A stretch of 64,000 nt of DNA from Beta vulgaris subsp. vulgaris (taxonomy: Eukaryota > Streptophyta > Magnoliopsida > Caryophyllales > Amaranthaceae), in contig NC_079206.1 of the NCBI RefSeq assembly GCF_026745355.1, positions 41,027,536 through 41,091,535 of the forward strand, written 5' to 3'. Position numbers and translations under genes: made by a program. The first letter of the stretch is position 1; every line of letters begins with the position of its first letter. Below the pieces are notes generated by a model. It saw only the letters and a program-made list of their open reading frames with translations. It ran no database searches and had not been told where the DNA came from. Positions 25,035 to 38,204 of the stretch are shown one piece after another.

Positions 25035-26160
25035 ATGGCAACAAGTGGAAGTGGACCTACTAATGGAGGAAGTGGAACCCATGGGCCTGAAGTCACACTT
25101 GAAGAAATGAGGCAAAGGCTAGATACCTTGCGAAGTGACCCTGTTTTCGAAGAAACGACTGAAAATGCTAAGGAAATCAGGTGGATATAATGAGGCTGAT
25201 GATGGAATTCTTGCAAGGAAACCGACCAAGGGCCAAGACGGAGCAGGAAGAATGCTCCAATATGTTCAAAAGGTTTTCTGCTCACAAGCCGCCTACTTAT
25301 GATGGAAAACCTGACCCCACCGAGTTCGAGGAATGGTTGAATGGCATGGAGAAACTCTTTGATGCCACCCAGTGCCCAGACAAGTGGAAAGTTAACTTTG
25401 CTGTATTCTACTTAAAAGGGCAAGCCGATCAGTGGTGGAAGACTGCTAGAGAGATGCAGAATCAACCTGGATTTGGATGGGAAGGTTTAAAGGAGGCTAT
25501 GAGAAACCAGTTTTACCCTCAGTCTCTGCAACTCCAGATGGAATCTGAGTTTATCCATCTGAGCAAAGGGGTATGTCAGTTCTGGAATATGCTGTGAAAT
25601 TCAATGAGTTAGCTCGATTTGCTCCTGATCTGGTGTCTACGGATCGTCAAAGGATGAATCGATTTGAAGGAGGTTTGAATCTGGACCTTCAAGAAAGGCT
25701 TGCTGCAAACATGAGTAAGTCCTATCAAGAGCTTTATGACCGAGCTATCAATGTTGAAAGGAAAATGAAGCTGCGAAAGGAAGTGTATGAGGGTGGAAAA
25801 AGAAAGGCTAAATCTCATGAAAGCCACTCCAACAACAACTTCAACAAAAAGCCGAACACGGGATATTCGGGAAAGATCAGAAGCAATTCCTCGATGCAAC
25901 AAATGCGGAAGACAAGGCCACATGACGAATGAATGTCGTAGGGGAAGTGATCAGTGTTATCGATGTGGTAAACCAGGTCATATGATTAAAAATTGTCCAA
26001 TTCCAGATTGGCGAAGTGGAAATGTTGTGAATCGTGGTCAAAGAAACGGCCAGATGTCTGGTTATGGTGGAAATGCAGGCAACGCAAATAAGAACCCTCC
26101 ACGTGGACCCCCGCAGGCTGGGAGTCATGGAGTCTTTATGATGCAGCGTATGAAGCAGAG
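25035..26160 (+). pseudogene. Tekay gag (capsid and nucleocapsid), frameshifted
   Basis: The ATG at 25035 follows the 5' leader. After ~46 codons the frame shifts. The capsid part (25190-25590) has the retrotransposon gag signature KPPTYDGKPDP, EFEEWLNGMEKLF and QADQWW; a second shift near 25570 moves to the frame 25573-25932, and a third to 25787-26254. The last carries two CCHC knuckles, CNKCGRQGHMTNEC and CYRCGKPGHMIKNC, of the nucleocapsid. In the intact family these are one gag-pol frame that makes the particle shell and packages RNA. The breaks are mostly single-base and may be consensus errors. Confidence 0.85.
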
Positions 26161-29100
26161 GCAGATGATACTTCATTACTGGTACTTTTCCTGTCAACTC
26201 TGTACCTGCTTATGTCCTTTTCGATTCTGGAGCTTCCCATTCGTTTATATCTAGTGCATTTTCTAGAAGCTTGAATGCAAAACCATGCTCTGAATTCTCT
26301 GCCATGTCTGTCACCATCCCTAATGGTGAATCCATCTTATGTGATGTCATGTATAGAAATTGTCCTATTCTATAGGAGGATGTGAATTTCAAGTAGACCT
26401 CATTCAATTTGAATTAACCGACTTTGATGTGATATTGGGAATGAATTGGTTGTCGAAGTGCAAAGCAGACATAAATTGCCTTAACCATGAAATAACCCTC
26501 AGGAAGCCAGATGGGTGTAAGGTTTCTTATCGAAGAAGAAAAGTCCAACCCAAACCTGAAATCATCTCATCCTTAAAGCCTTAAGTTACTTTCAAAGGGT
26601 CATCATGGTTACCTATGAGTGTGGTAGACCTAACCAAACCTGAACCCTCTTATCCGATATTCCATAGTTTGTGAGTACCCTGATATATTTCCGAAGAGAT
26701 ACCTGGCATGCCTCCAGAAAGAAAAATAGATTTCAGCATTGACCTCGTTCCTGGATCTGCTCCTATCTCCAAGGCACCTTATCGAATGGCACCTGCTGAG
26801 TTACAAGAACTGAAAAAGCAACTAGATGAATTACTCGAGAAGGGGTATATTCGACCTAGTGTGTCGCCATGGGGTGCACCAGTTCTATTTGTCAAGAAGA
26901 AAGATGGAAGCATGAGGTTTGCATTGATTATCGAGAGTTGAACAAGATCACCATCAAGAATAAATATCCATTGCCTCGTATTGATGATCTTTTGACCAAC
27001 TTCGAGGTGCAACTATCTTCTCCAAGATTGATTTAAGATGGATATCATCAACTCCGCATAAAGCCAGAAGATATTTCAAAAACGCTTTCAGGACCCGATA
27101 TGGTCATTATGAATTCACAGTAATGCCATTTGGGTTAACCAATGCCCCTGCTGTCTTCATGGATCTGATGAACCGAGTATTTAAATCATACCTCGATAAG
27201 TTTGTGGTTGTATTCATCGATGATATCTTGGTGTTTTCAAGAAACTTGATTGAGCATGAAGAACATTTGAGGAAGGTGTTAGAAGTGTTGAGAGAAAGGA
27301 AGTTGTATGCAAGTTGAAGAAATGTGAGTTCTGGTTGAAAGAAGTTGCCTTTCTAGGGCACATCATTTCAGATACTGGAGTCTCGGTTGATCCACAAAAG
27401 ATAAGAGCTATCATGGAATGGCCTAGACCCACTAATGTTCCTGAAGTTCGGAGTTTTATGGGTTTAGCTGGATATTATAGAAGATTTGTCCAAGATTTCT
27501 CCAAGATAGCCATGCCTATAACTCGATTGGTAAGAAGACGGTTAAGTTTGTATGGAGTGATGAATGAGGAAAGCTTTTCAAGAGTTGAAGAAGCGTCTCA
27601 CTACTGCTCCTGTTCTTACTCTCCTTCTGGAACTGATGGATTTGTTGTGTATAGCGATGCCTCTAAGCATGGATTAGGTGTGTGTTGATGCAGAATGATA
27701 AAGTTATAGCATATGCTTCCCGTCAACTCAAGCCTCATGAACAAAACTACCCAACCATGACCTTGAACTAGCCGCAGTTGTGTTTGCTCTCAAAATATGG
27801 AGACACTATCTCTATGGTGTTCCGTGTAAGATCTTCACCGACCACAAAAGCCTTAAATACATTTTTACCCAAAAGGAATTGAACTTGAGGCACGTAGATG
27901 GCTTGAACTCCTAAAGGATTATGATGTCGAGATCCTATATCACCCAGGCAAAGCTAATTCGTAGCTGATGCTCTAAGCCGCAAATCCTACCTAAACACAA
28001 CCTTAACCTTGCCGAAAGAAATCAATGATGATTTGATGAAGATGAAAGTGGAGATCATGCAACCAAAATAGAAGCACAGTTGTACGCATTGGAGTTGAGG
28101 CCGACTTTGTTGGAAGAAATAAAAGAGGCGCAAGATGGAGACTTGGAGTTGCAAAAGATAAAGAGTGATGTGAAGAAGGGAAAATCACCGGATTTGTGAT
28201 CCAAGATGATGGCACGTTGAGATTTCAGGGTAGAACATGTGTTCCAGATAAGGAGGCATTGAAAAAGAGAATTCTGGAAGAAGCTCACAACAGTCCTTTT
28301 TCTGTTCACCCTGGAGGAAACAAATTGTACAAGGATTTAAAGCAGACCTTCTGGTGGAGCAATATGAAGCAAGAAGTTGCAGAATTTGTGTCAAGATGTC
28401 TGACTTGTCAAAGGATAAAGATCGAACATCAGAGACCTGCAGGATTGTTGCAACCATTAGATGTTCCTGCATGGAAATGGGATTCAATTTCTATGGATTT
28501 TATCATGGGGTTGCCACCATCATTTCGAGGAATGAACTCTATATGGGTCATTGTGGATAGACTGACAAAATCCGCACATTTCTTAGCCATTAGAAATAAT
28601 TGGAGTTTGGATAAGCTAGCTGAGTTATATATGAGCACAATTGTCAGATTGCATGGAGTACCAAGTTCTATTGTGTCAGATCGTGATTCGAGATTCCAAG
28701 CAAAGTTTTGGAAGGAATTACAAAAGGCACTTGGTACGAGACTGGATTTAGTACCGCTTTTCATCCAGCAACAGATGGTCAAACAGAAAGGACCATTCAG
28801 ACTCTTGAAGATATGCTGAGAGCATGTATTCTGGATTTTCAAGGAAGTTGGGAGAAATACTTGCCATTGGTTGAGTTTTCTTACAACAACAGCTATCAAG
28901 CTAGCATCCAAATGGCACCATATGAAGCACTGTATGGAAGAAGATGTAGAACACCCCTGTGTTGGAGTGACATCGATGAAGCTCGAATGATTGGACCTGA
29001 CTTGATACAAGAAACAACGGAAAAAGTACGATTAATTCAAGCCAGGATGAAGCTGCACAGAACAGACAAAAGAGTTATGCGGACCGTCGAAGGAGACCAT

Positions 29101-29527
29101 TGGAGTTTGAAGTAGGTGATCATGTTTCTTGAAAATTTCGCCTACTAAGGGTATTATGAGATTTGGTCAAACTGGTAAGCTAAGTCCGAGGTACATTGGT
29201 CCATATGAGATTTTGGATCGAGTCAACGAAGTAGCTATCGCTTGGCATTGCCGACGACTTGGATAAAGTTCATAATGTTTTCCACGTGTCGATGTTGCGA
29301 AAGTATATACCAGACCCTAGCCATGTGATCAGACACGAGCCTTTGCAGCTAAGGACGATTTGACTTATGAAGAGAAACCGATTGAAATTCTTGATCGTAG
29401 GGAAAAGCGACTTAGAAGCAAAGTAATTCCTATGGTTAAGATTTTATGGGCTAATCACACGTCATCTGAAGCCACTTGGGAAGTAGAAGATCAGATGAGA
29501 ACAAAATACCCTCACTTGTTTGAATAG
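26161..29527 (+). pseudogene. Tekay pol (protease, RT, RNase H, integrase, chromodomain), frameshifted
   Basis: Domains in order: aspartic protease with DSGASHSFIS (~26230); reverse transcriptase from ~26710, with [25 protein letters not shown] and the active site FIDDILVFS (27217-27243); RNase H with YSDASKHG (~27650) and the ADALSRK-type end near 27970; integrase with an HHCC zinc finger (~28290-28420), catalytic Asp in SMDF, a second in SDRDSRF and the Glu in [11 protein letters not shown]; and a C-terminal chromodomain-like tail ending YPHLFE at a TAG (29525-29527). It would copy and integrate the element, with the tail steering to heterochromatin. At least eight frame changes interrupt it as read. 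Confidence 0.88.
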
Positions 29528-29645
29528 ATGACTTTGATGTGTTTAATTATGTGCTTCTGAAACTTATGTATGAAGTTCAAGTTTATGAATGCATGATTTT
29601 ATCCTTTTGCAATGTTATGTAAGTTTCGAGGACGAAACTTTTTCT

Positions 29646-29658
29646 AAGGGGGTAAGGA
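29646..29658 (+). other. Polypurine tract
   Basis: AAGGGGGTAAGGA directly precedes the 3' LTR and is the expected plus-strand primer. Confidence 0.8.
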
Positions 29659-30318
29659 TGTAATATCCTTAAAAATCTTAAACATATTTAAGTGAGTAAT
29701 TAACGTAATAATGTAGTTAGAATATATTTTATTTTATTCGTTCACTAATTAAGCAATGTATAATAAAATGTTATAGAATTTTAACATAAAAATTTACTAA
29801 CTTAAATTATGACGATAATATATAATTTACGATTTTATGAGTTAAACAAGAAGGCTAATAAAGTTGATAATTCACTTAAAGTACAAAATGTTAACATTTC
29901 ACCCAAAATTCATCAAGCCACGTTTGAAGGTGTTAGTGTGGAAAACTTTCTGATTTTTGGTTGAGAAACAAAAAGGGCAAAAGGAAAAGAAAGCTATGGT
30001 CAATTCCCCCATTAATTTGCCTTCTTCCTCACCTTTTCATGGCCATTTGGCACCCATGCAATCATCACTCTCTTCTTCTTCTTCAGTCAAACTATTACCA
30101 ATCCTCACAATTGCTTCTTCAAGTATAACAAAATCAGATTACTTACTTCACCATCCTCCTCTCAACCACTGATTTTAACTCCCAAATTTCCACTATAAAT
30201 AGCCATGGAAGTTCAACATCAAGAACACAACAACAACCTTCATCATCTCTTCTCCCTCTAATCTGAAATTCAGTCAACAATCGCCGGAAAATTGTAACTA
30301 AAAGAAATCAAAGAAATC

Positions 30319-30350
<32 letters not shown>

Positions 30351-32690
30351 CCCCCCCCCTAAATTCATTCTCTCACTCCTCTGTTTCCCCCCCCCCCCCC
30401 GACCGACCACCGTCGGCCACCGCGCGCGCCAACTTCTCCGCGCCCAGTCCCGCCTCCACGCTGTCGTCACTCGTCGGTCACCAGCCCGCCGCCGGAGCTC
30501 CGCCAAACTGCCAGCAGCCTCGCGCACTCTCTCCTCCTCGCGCTCTCCTCGTCGCCCAGCAGCACGCGCACCTCCTCGCCGTCGCACTCCGCCGTTCGCC
30601 GGAGACCGTCGCTGCTGCTCGCCGGCGTCCATTCCTCAGGCGTGATTTCTTTCTTCCCTCTCTTAGAAGCAGAGGTGATGTCTTATTCTCTTTAAAATTC
30701 TGATTTCTTATAATCAAGCCCAAGTCAAAATTCTTAGTTATATTAGTTTTGGGCCAAGAATAGTTGCATTAGAACTTAAACTAAGTAACTTAAAACTGAT
30801 TTTTCCAAGTACTTTAATGATAGTTCACTTGTCCCTTTGCTAGTTAGTTAATTGGGCCTAAAAACTGATTTGCCTTAGTAAACCAACTCAATGCATGTGT
30901 TGCATGTTCTTTAGTTGGGTTCAAATCTGACTTTTATTATTTTAGCTAAACTACTTATTTTAGATGGGCCAAATTGAGTTAAACTAAAACTGATTTAGTA
31001 TTTCATTAAGCTATGTTAGTTTAATTAATCAAGTTAAGTATAATGTTGGGCTTATAGTCTGTTTACTTAGTTAAATCATTTAAGTTAATCTTGTTGCTTT
31101 AATATATTGAGCTTTAGTGGGCTGATTTAGTTAGTTTTACTAAACCACCTAACTTATTTACTAAATCTATTATTGGGTTATGATTCATGATTTTTTTAAA
31201 ACTAGTTGAGTTGTTTAAAACTAATTCATTAAGCTTATTGTTATAATTAAGTTTAAGTTATGAATACTTAACTAATTCTTAAGTTCACTTATAATAATTA
31301 GTTACTTGACTTGCTAGTTTTAAATGACTAAATAATATTAAAATAATGTTAATCGATCTATTATAACTTCAAACTTAATTAATTTATTAATGGATAACTA
31401 ATTAGTTATTAACTATGAACTAGAATAATGTTATGCTTTCGAAATGTTATAAATAATATGTAGTAATATAACTTCAATGTTCGATAATTCTAAAGGTATA
31501 GCTAAATGAGTTATTTCATTAGTTCGTTGTTAAAAAGTCACCTTAATTAATTAAAAAGTTATTAACGATTAAGAAATAATGGCCTTTAAGGAGACCTTTA
31601 CGACGTTATAATGACCGTTGTGACCTTAATAAACGCTAAACTAATATTTAGACTTAAAAGCTAAATAACGAAACATTCATTAATAAAAACTATTCTTGAA
31701 TAGATTAAGGAAGATAAAGGATATTACAAGCCTCCCCGGCTATCAAGGTTATTAAGCAGGAATTCAGGTAACGTCTATTGCTAACACCCACAATCCCTTT
31801 CGAATGATGTTTTATGGTATTTCGCACTATGTTGTTGATGTATGGATTTGGGATATGAAAGGTTTTATGAATATGATGATTTTTGATGAAATGAAATGAC
31901 TTCGATGTTTATGAAAATATGAGTACGATAATGCTATGGTTTAATAATGTTCCATGATTGTGATTATTATGATGTAATATATTATGATATTTGAAACATG
32001 ATAAGTAAAGTGAAAGATGGTTCTTGGCAAGTATGTGGGCATAGAAAATGTCACCTATGATGTGACGCCTTTTTGGCAATATGTGGACACCGAGAGTGTC
32101 ATCCATTTGTGGCCGCCTTTCGGGCAATATGTGTTTAGGGAGACGTCCCTATATGTGATATGTGATATGTGATATGGGATATGCGACATTTGCCAAGTTA
32201 CCAAAGTAAAAGATATATGATGATGAACATGATGAAGAAGATAATGTAACCTACTATGATATATTTGTGAAATGTTTTACTTATTCTCTCCTTCCTGTTT
32301 TTAACTAAAATGATGTGAAATGAATTTACGATGTTAGAGTAGTATGTTACTGAGCCTCGGCTCACGACGTTTTGTTTTATGTTTTAGGTACCGATGGTGA
32401 TAACGGGATGGCGTAGCAGTGGGATTTAATTAATATCTAGATTATCTAGACTCTCATGGTTTTAATTTAAGTTTATGTCGAAACTCTGATTAGTAACTAA
32501 GTTTCTATTAATCAAGACTAATGTTGGATCTATATTATGCTTCATGTTATAAATGTTTAAGTTCACGATTTTATGTCGCCTTGTATTTTCCTTATGGAAA
32601 GTACGGCGGTAACGCACCGACTATCTAGGTTCCGCTGCTAATAATCGATTAATTAACTTAACCACGATGATTAGAGGTCGGGGCGTTACA
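29659..32690 (+). repeat. 3' LTR of the Tekay element
   Basis: It is 3032 bp and matches the 5' LTR along its whole length. I count roughly 25-30 indels, nearly all one base, against about four or five substitutions. Confidence 0.95.
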
Positions 32691-33068
32691 GGAGATGATG
32701 GAGGAGAAGCACTGATGAGATGAAGAGAGAGAAGACGAGGGGATGGAGGAGAGGCGTGAAATTGATAGAGGAGGAGAGAGAGTGAAACTTGAACAAGGAA
32801 AGCCTAAAATGTGGACCATTTTATTTGGGAATTTAGATGAAGAACAACTCACAAGGAAAGCTTGGAGGTTCATCCGTGGAGGAATGTGGGAGGAAGGAGA
32901 GAAAACTGAAGAAAGAGAGAAAAAAAAGTTAACGGCGTTAAGGGTTCCGTCAAGAGTAAGGGTATTTAGACCCAAACACAAACCTCGGGGGTATATGAGG
33001 AATTCCCCAAATGTGAGGGGTAACTTGGGAATTACGTCAAACCTCAGGGGTACTTGAGGAAATTTCCC

Positions 33069-34394
33069 TTTTTTTTTCCTTTGCAATTTTCCCTGACAAA
33101 TTAATATTAACCTAATAATGATAAAACAACAAGAACATAAAATCAAATTCAACATAAAATCAAATCAATTCTCATATAAAACATAAAACTTTCAATTTTA
33201 TTAACTCTGAATTTGATACAACTTAAAATAATTACAATTATAAACTAAAATCTACAACTTTACACTAAATAAAAATAAAAAAATAATTACATTTTACAAA
33301 TCTAAACTTCAACCCATAAATTCGCCCAACCCTTACAACCACCGCTGCCGCCTGTCCTAACAAATTCAACAACATAAAATCAAATCAGTTCACATATAAA
33401 ACTTAAATAGAAACCCAGATCTGAAAAAATTGAATACAAAAAATAGAAAAAAATAATCGAAAAACAAGAAATAGAAAGAAATAAATCAAAATTTCCAAAA
33501 AATTGAAATAAAATAAGAATATTAACAAAAATTGAAATAAAATCAGAATATTAACCAAATTACCAAAGTTAAAACAAAATTGAAATAAAATCAAAACCAC
33601 CCCAAACCCCCACCCAACAACCAAATCCCCGGTTGCCCACCCAACCCAACCCACCCCCCACTGAACCCCCCCCCCCCCGTTGCCCACGACCAACCTAACC
33701 AAACAACCACCCACGAACAGAAACCCTAACCAACCCACAAACCAAAAATCCCATCCACCCAAACCTCCCCACAAACCGAAAAATCCCACCCACCCAAACC
33801 CAACCCCCTAAACCCCTCCCCACAAACCGAAAAACCCACCCACCCAAAAACCCAACCCTCCAAACCAAAAAAACTCAACCTCCAACCCAGCAAACTCACA
33901 ACCCTCACCCATCCAGCCCAACCCCACAAGCACCGCCAACCCCACCATAACTCCGAAGTCCCAGCCCCACCACCCTCATCTTACTTTCTAGATCTGAAGA
34001 GTTTAAACAAAAAAAAAAAAAAAAAACAGATTTCCCATAACAAGACGACGTTGAATCTTCAAAGCAAGCCTATAATACCAAGAAATAAGCCGTCGCTAAT
34101 GTGATTTCTCATAGCACCATTTTACTATTCTCTCTCTTAATCTATTTGTTTCTAGGTTGATCGAAGAAGCGCGATACTGTTTTTTTTAAAAACTTTGGCA
34201 AGTTAGATAAGAATCTTCAATGGAACCGCCATGAAAAATTCGTCAAGATCAAACAATGGTTATCCAGATCTAAAAGAGAAAAAAGAGAGGAGAAGAAGAG
34301 ATGATACAATAAAGAGGGAGAACTTAGAGTTAAAGTTGAGGGATAAGGAGGGAGTGAAAGAATGAAAAGGAAACGACGGATAAGACTAATAAAT
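33069..34394. other. CACTA-like interior remnant with C-rich low-complexity run
   Basis: The AT-rich start (33090-33300) resembles the zone at 34780-35000 just inside the next CACTA-like end, which suggests this is the rest of the element whose left end is at 20654. 33600-33960 is a run of CCCACCCAACC-type repeats whose open frames are composition artefacts. Confidence 0.4.
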
Positions 34395-37300
34395 CACAAC
34401 AAGAATGTCATCCTTTTCCGTCCGCCAAAATCGGACGCTAAAAACACGGGATCGGACGCTAAAAAGATTAGCGTCCGATGACGGACTCTAAAAAGATTAG
34501 CGTCCGATGACGGACGCTAAAAGGCTGATGCAAAACCCCTGGTCGCTAATTGTCCAATTAGCGTCCGTTTGGTGGACGCTAAAAATTTAGCATCCGAAAT
34601 TGCATCATTAGCGTCCGCCTTGAAGGTTGGACGCTAATTAGCGTCCGACACTAATAATCAGCGACCGCTTATCGGATGCTAATTAGCGTCCAACTTCCAG
34701 GCGGATGCTAATGATACAATTTCGGATGCTAAATGTTGAAACCAAATGCTCAAATAGACCCATCATTATCAGCTTTCACTTGCCCAAAGTTTTACTTTAT
34801 TATTTTTATTTAATTCATTTTATTAACTTTCAATTATTATTTCAAAATGAACAATGTCAGAATAACAAAAATTGAGAATTAAACAAATGAGAATTTTATT
34901 TAAATTAAATATATATAATTACAATCTAATACTAAAATTTAGTACTATAATAGTATAATTACATTGTAACTAAAATCTAATACAACAACTTTAATCTAAT
35001 ACTAGTCCGAGCCACTGCCAATGCCGAGGTAGTGCACCACCAGGCCAGCCACCTATTCTCATCTTTGTCTTGGCTGACATTTTCAGTTGTGGTATACTCC
35101 CTTTTATTTTGTTCCTTCTCTTTCAATTGAACGATAGGTGCTCACATTTCTGCATTGTAATGAACATTTCTGCATCACATAACAGTAACATGTCAATTAG
35201 AGAAAGCAGCCAACTGATCACATTGCCATGAGAAGAACGATTTAATAGTGGATCATGAACAAAGATTGGATCAAAAGAAGTCTCATTATCTTTCTAATTC
35301 TGCAATTAATCCTATGATCACATACTACGTATATCAATTGAATAGTTGAATAGTGTGCTCAATAACCAGCCAAGCCAACCTCAGCCCACTAGAAAGATGG
35401 TTCAGGTTCAGACTTGAGACCTTAAATGCAATAAATCTCATGATCAAATCCTTAGAATCCTTGTATATATATTAAGTGGTTGGTATTCAGCAATAACCAT
35501 TACAATGCTTTAATCTACATCGTTGATCTACGTTAGTGATTTTAAGGTTTTTGACCTCATAAATAATCATAAAAATGCAAGTAAACTATCCATAAATGTA
35601 TTCTTGGGGGTAAAAAGTGATAGCTAATTACTGACTACCCACAATTTTTTATACTATTTTAGATTCTATTAATATTTCCTTTTGTTTGTTATCATGGTTG
35701 GCATCGTAGTTATAATGGATTTTTGAACCTTCCGCAGACATAAACAAATCAATTTAACATGGAACATCCACAAAATATAATTGACTGAAACCTAACTCTA
35801 TGATTGGAAATGCTTACATATGAAAAATGAATAAATAATATAGGGTAAGAACAACAAATCTGTTTCACCATTTAGAAAAGTAGAAAACTAAGGTAAGGGA
35901 CAGAACTATCATTGTGCTATGAAATGACAACCTCTAAACAATTCTAATGCTGCAAAATCAAGTTTATTTGCATTTAATAAGATTATGCATGGAGAAAACA
36001 CAAATTGGAAGTTACCGAGGCTGCAGCTCTAGTTGTCATTGAGCGCTCCACAGCAACCGGAGCCAAGGTAGGCTCAATTGTAGATGTATGCGTGAGGCAA
36101 GGTTCAAGATCAATGGTTCCACCGCCTTTCTGAAATAATATACAGTAAGTATATAACCATAAAACCCATTAAAGTAAATATAAATGAGACCAAGATCTTT
36201 ATTACTTTTCTTTTTTTTTGGACACACGGAGACCAGATCTTACCAACTACAAGCCTGAAATTTAGGCCAAGGGGATCTAATGTTTAAACTCTAAGTACAG
36301 ATATTCAACTACTATAATAAATTCAATCTCTACCAATGTTCCTTCCTCCCCTTGTTTCCATTGTACAATCCTAGATTCCTAGTAACCCTACTATTGAGAC
36401 CAAACTTCATTTCTCATCAAGGAAAGAACAGGCAAGATTACAGCATACATTCTCACTGGATATTAAACTCATATTGACAATCTTTTAGCTGATATTTCAT
36501 TTAGGAAATCTATTGATTAAGAAAGATATCAACAGAATTCATTTAGTCAAGATAATTAACTAAAATAGATGATTTTGTGAAGAGATTAATAGAATCCATT
36601 TTCTAGATATATTATAACTTAAGTAGAGAATCTTTAGCTGGAGTTTCGTCCACAACTACAAGATATCGATTTAGATGGAATCTAATTATCGAATAGGGAA
36701 ATAAAAACCATGGTCGAAGTTCTTAATATGGAGGGAAATCGAAAATCCCCAAAGGAAGAAACAAAGTGTAGAACTACTTGAAATTAGGGAACAGGAAATA
36801 AGAGGGATTGTAGTAAAATATCACCTTCATGATACAACAACGTTCAACACGATAACTACAGCCAATTGCAGCTCCCCACGCACGAAACCGAACGTTGTTT
36901 CGCAAAGTAGACACATAACCTTCAGGAAATGGCAAGTTTACTTATCAAAGGACAATATAAAATACAAAAGATGAAAACCGATCTGGAAACAACATTCATA
37001 AAACAAGAAACAACTCAAAATCTCAGAAAAATCAAAAGCTGAAAACCGAAAAACCAAAGACAAAAAACCCAAAATCGCGAAATTGAATAACCAAATCGAA
37101 AATAAAAACACGCAAAATCAAAATCTCAAAACTGAAAACTCAAAAAAATAAAGAAAAATCGAAAAACAAAAAAAAAAATAAAAAATCTTAGGGAATTCAG
37201 ATCTAGAAAAACCGAAAAACCAAGAACAAGAAAACGCAAAACAAAATTAAAAAAACAAAGAAAATCGAGAAAATAAACTACATAATCAACAATCAAAACT

Positions 37301-37673
37301 AAAAAAAAAAACAAATTTATTAGTTAAATCTAAGTAGAAATACCTGATTTCGTGAGATCTGAAAGAAAAAGAGAGCACCAAAATGTGAGATGAGAGTGAG
37401 GAAGAGAGAGGTGTGGTTAGGGTTGTCTGGTTGATAGTTTGGTCGACTGGAGGTTTTTTTTTAATTTATACCTCTTATGTAGCATCCGCCATTTGGACGG
37501 TATACTAATTAAACGGACGCTACTTAGCGTCGGTTTAAAAGTACGGACGCTAAATCTCAGAAAGTGGACGCTAATTTGCATCTGTCGTTTATCGGACGCT
37601 AATTTTAAATTGATTGTCCGCTTATATTGTCGGACGCTAAATTCAGACGCTAAAAAGGCGGATTCTTGTTGTG
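34395..37673 (-). mobile_element. CACTA-like element, 3.3 kb, non-autonomous
   Basis: The left end CACAACAAGAATGTCA (34395) and right end, inverted CACAACAAGAATCCGCC (37673), share the terminal 12 bases. Both arms (34395-34740 and 37480-37673) are dense in GCGTCCG/CGGACGC motifs, the subterminal binding-site arrangement of En/Spm elements. The flanking triplets (AAT and TAC) differ, so the two ends may not come from one insertion. No transposase domain is readable; one exon-like segment is given separately. Confidence 0.65.
36016..36129 (-). pseudogene. Exon-like segment inside the CACTA-like element
   Basis: On minus, 114 bases (38 codons) are bounded by a good acceptor (TATTTCAG) and donor (GTAACT). 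One frame reads GGGTIDLEPCLTHTST and onward to TTRAAAS without a stop. I do not recognise the protein; it is probably part of an element-encoded gene. Confidence 0.3.
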
Positions 37674-37784
37674 TACCAAGATAAATAAATCTTACTCGAA
37701 TGAACTGTATGCAGATCCAAAACTTTATCCAGAACGAGTCTTCGGCAGTGGAGGATTCACCATGTCTGATGAAAAACAACCAAA

Positions 37785-38204
37785 GAAAGCAAATAATTAT
37801 TTAAAGGACGAATTATAATAATAATTATTCCATAAAAATTTTTGAGGGGTAGTATTTACATTAGTGGTAATATTTATGTTATTCATGGTCAATGTTTTTG
37901 TCTAATAAGGTCAAATAAATTTCAATCAGGTCCAATAAGGTCTAATAAGTTTCAATCAGGTCCAGTAAGGTCTAATAAGTTTCAATCAGGGTCAATAAGT
38001 TCCAATAAGGTCTAATAAGGTCAATCAGGTTCAATCAGGTCTAATAAGTTCCAATCAGGTTCAATCAGGTCCAATAAGTTGAATCAGGTCCAATCAGGTC
38101 CAATCAGGTTTAATAAGTTCCAATAAGTTCAGTTCAGGTTCAATAAAATCAGTTCAGATAAGTTCCAATAAGTTCAGGTCCAATAAGTTGAATAGAACGC
38201 ACCC
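37785..38204 (-). mobile_element. Truncated Harbinger-like element
   Basis: Its right end GTTGAATAGAACGCACCC and inner GGTC(C/T)AAT(A/C)AGGT repeats match, inverted, the left arm of the element at 46443-47617. The match extends inward to about 37785 and then stops, so one end is missing. Confidence 0.65.

Larger units (their letters stand above)
21688..32690 (+). mobile_element. Tekay/Del-type Ty3/Gypsy chromovirus, 11 kb
   Basis: Complete structure: LTRs 21688-24738 and 29659-32690, a GGAGA target duplication (21683-21687 and 32691-32695), a primer-binding site complementary to initiator tRNA-Met at 24741-24753, gag, a pol region in the order protease, reverse transcriptase, RNase H, integrase, a chromodomain-like C-terminus, and a polypurine tract at 29646-29658. 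LTRs of 3 kb plus the chromodomain tail place it in the Tekay (Del) lineage. The coding region has many frame changes, most single-base. LTR near-identity in substitutions indicates recent insertion. Confidence 0.93.
21024..33068. mobile_element. Long-TIR (Mutator-like) element, split by a Gypsy insertion
   Basis: Arms 21024-21220 and 32856-33068 are inverted repeats of about 200 bp. From the outside they read GG(G/A)AA(C/A)TTTCCTCA then GTACCCCTGAG(A/G)TTTGACG, and further in CCGTTAACTTTTTTTCTC and GGATGAACCTC. T-tracts of 8-9 bases flank both sides and could be the target duplication. The element's own interior (21221-21687 and 32696-32855) has no transposase, so it is non-autonomous. The superfamily is inferred from TIR length. 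Confidence 0.65.

Noticed and set aside
33403..33929. Gly/Trp-rich minus-strand open frames
   Set aside because: They are translations of CCCACCCAACC-type repeats.
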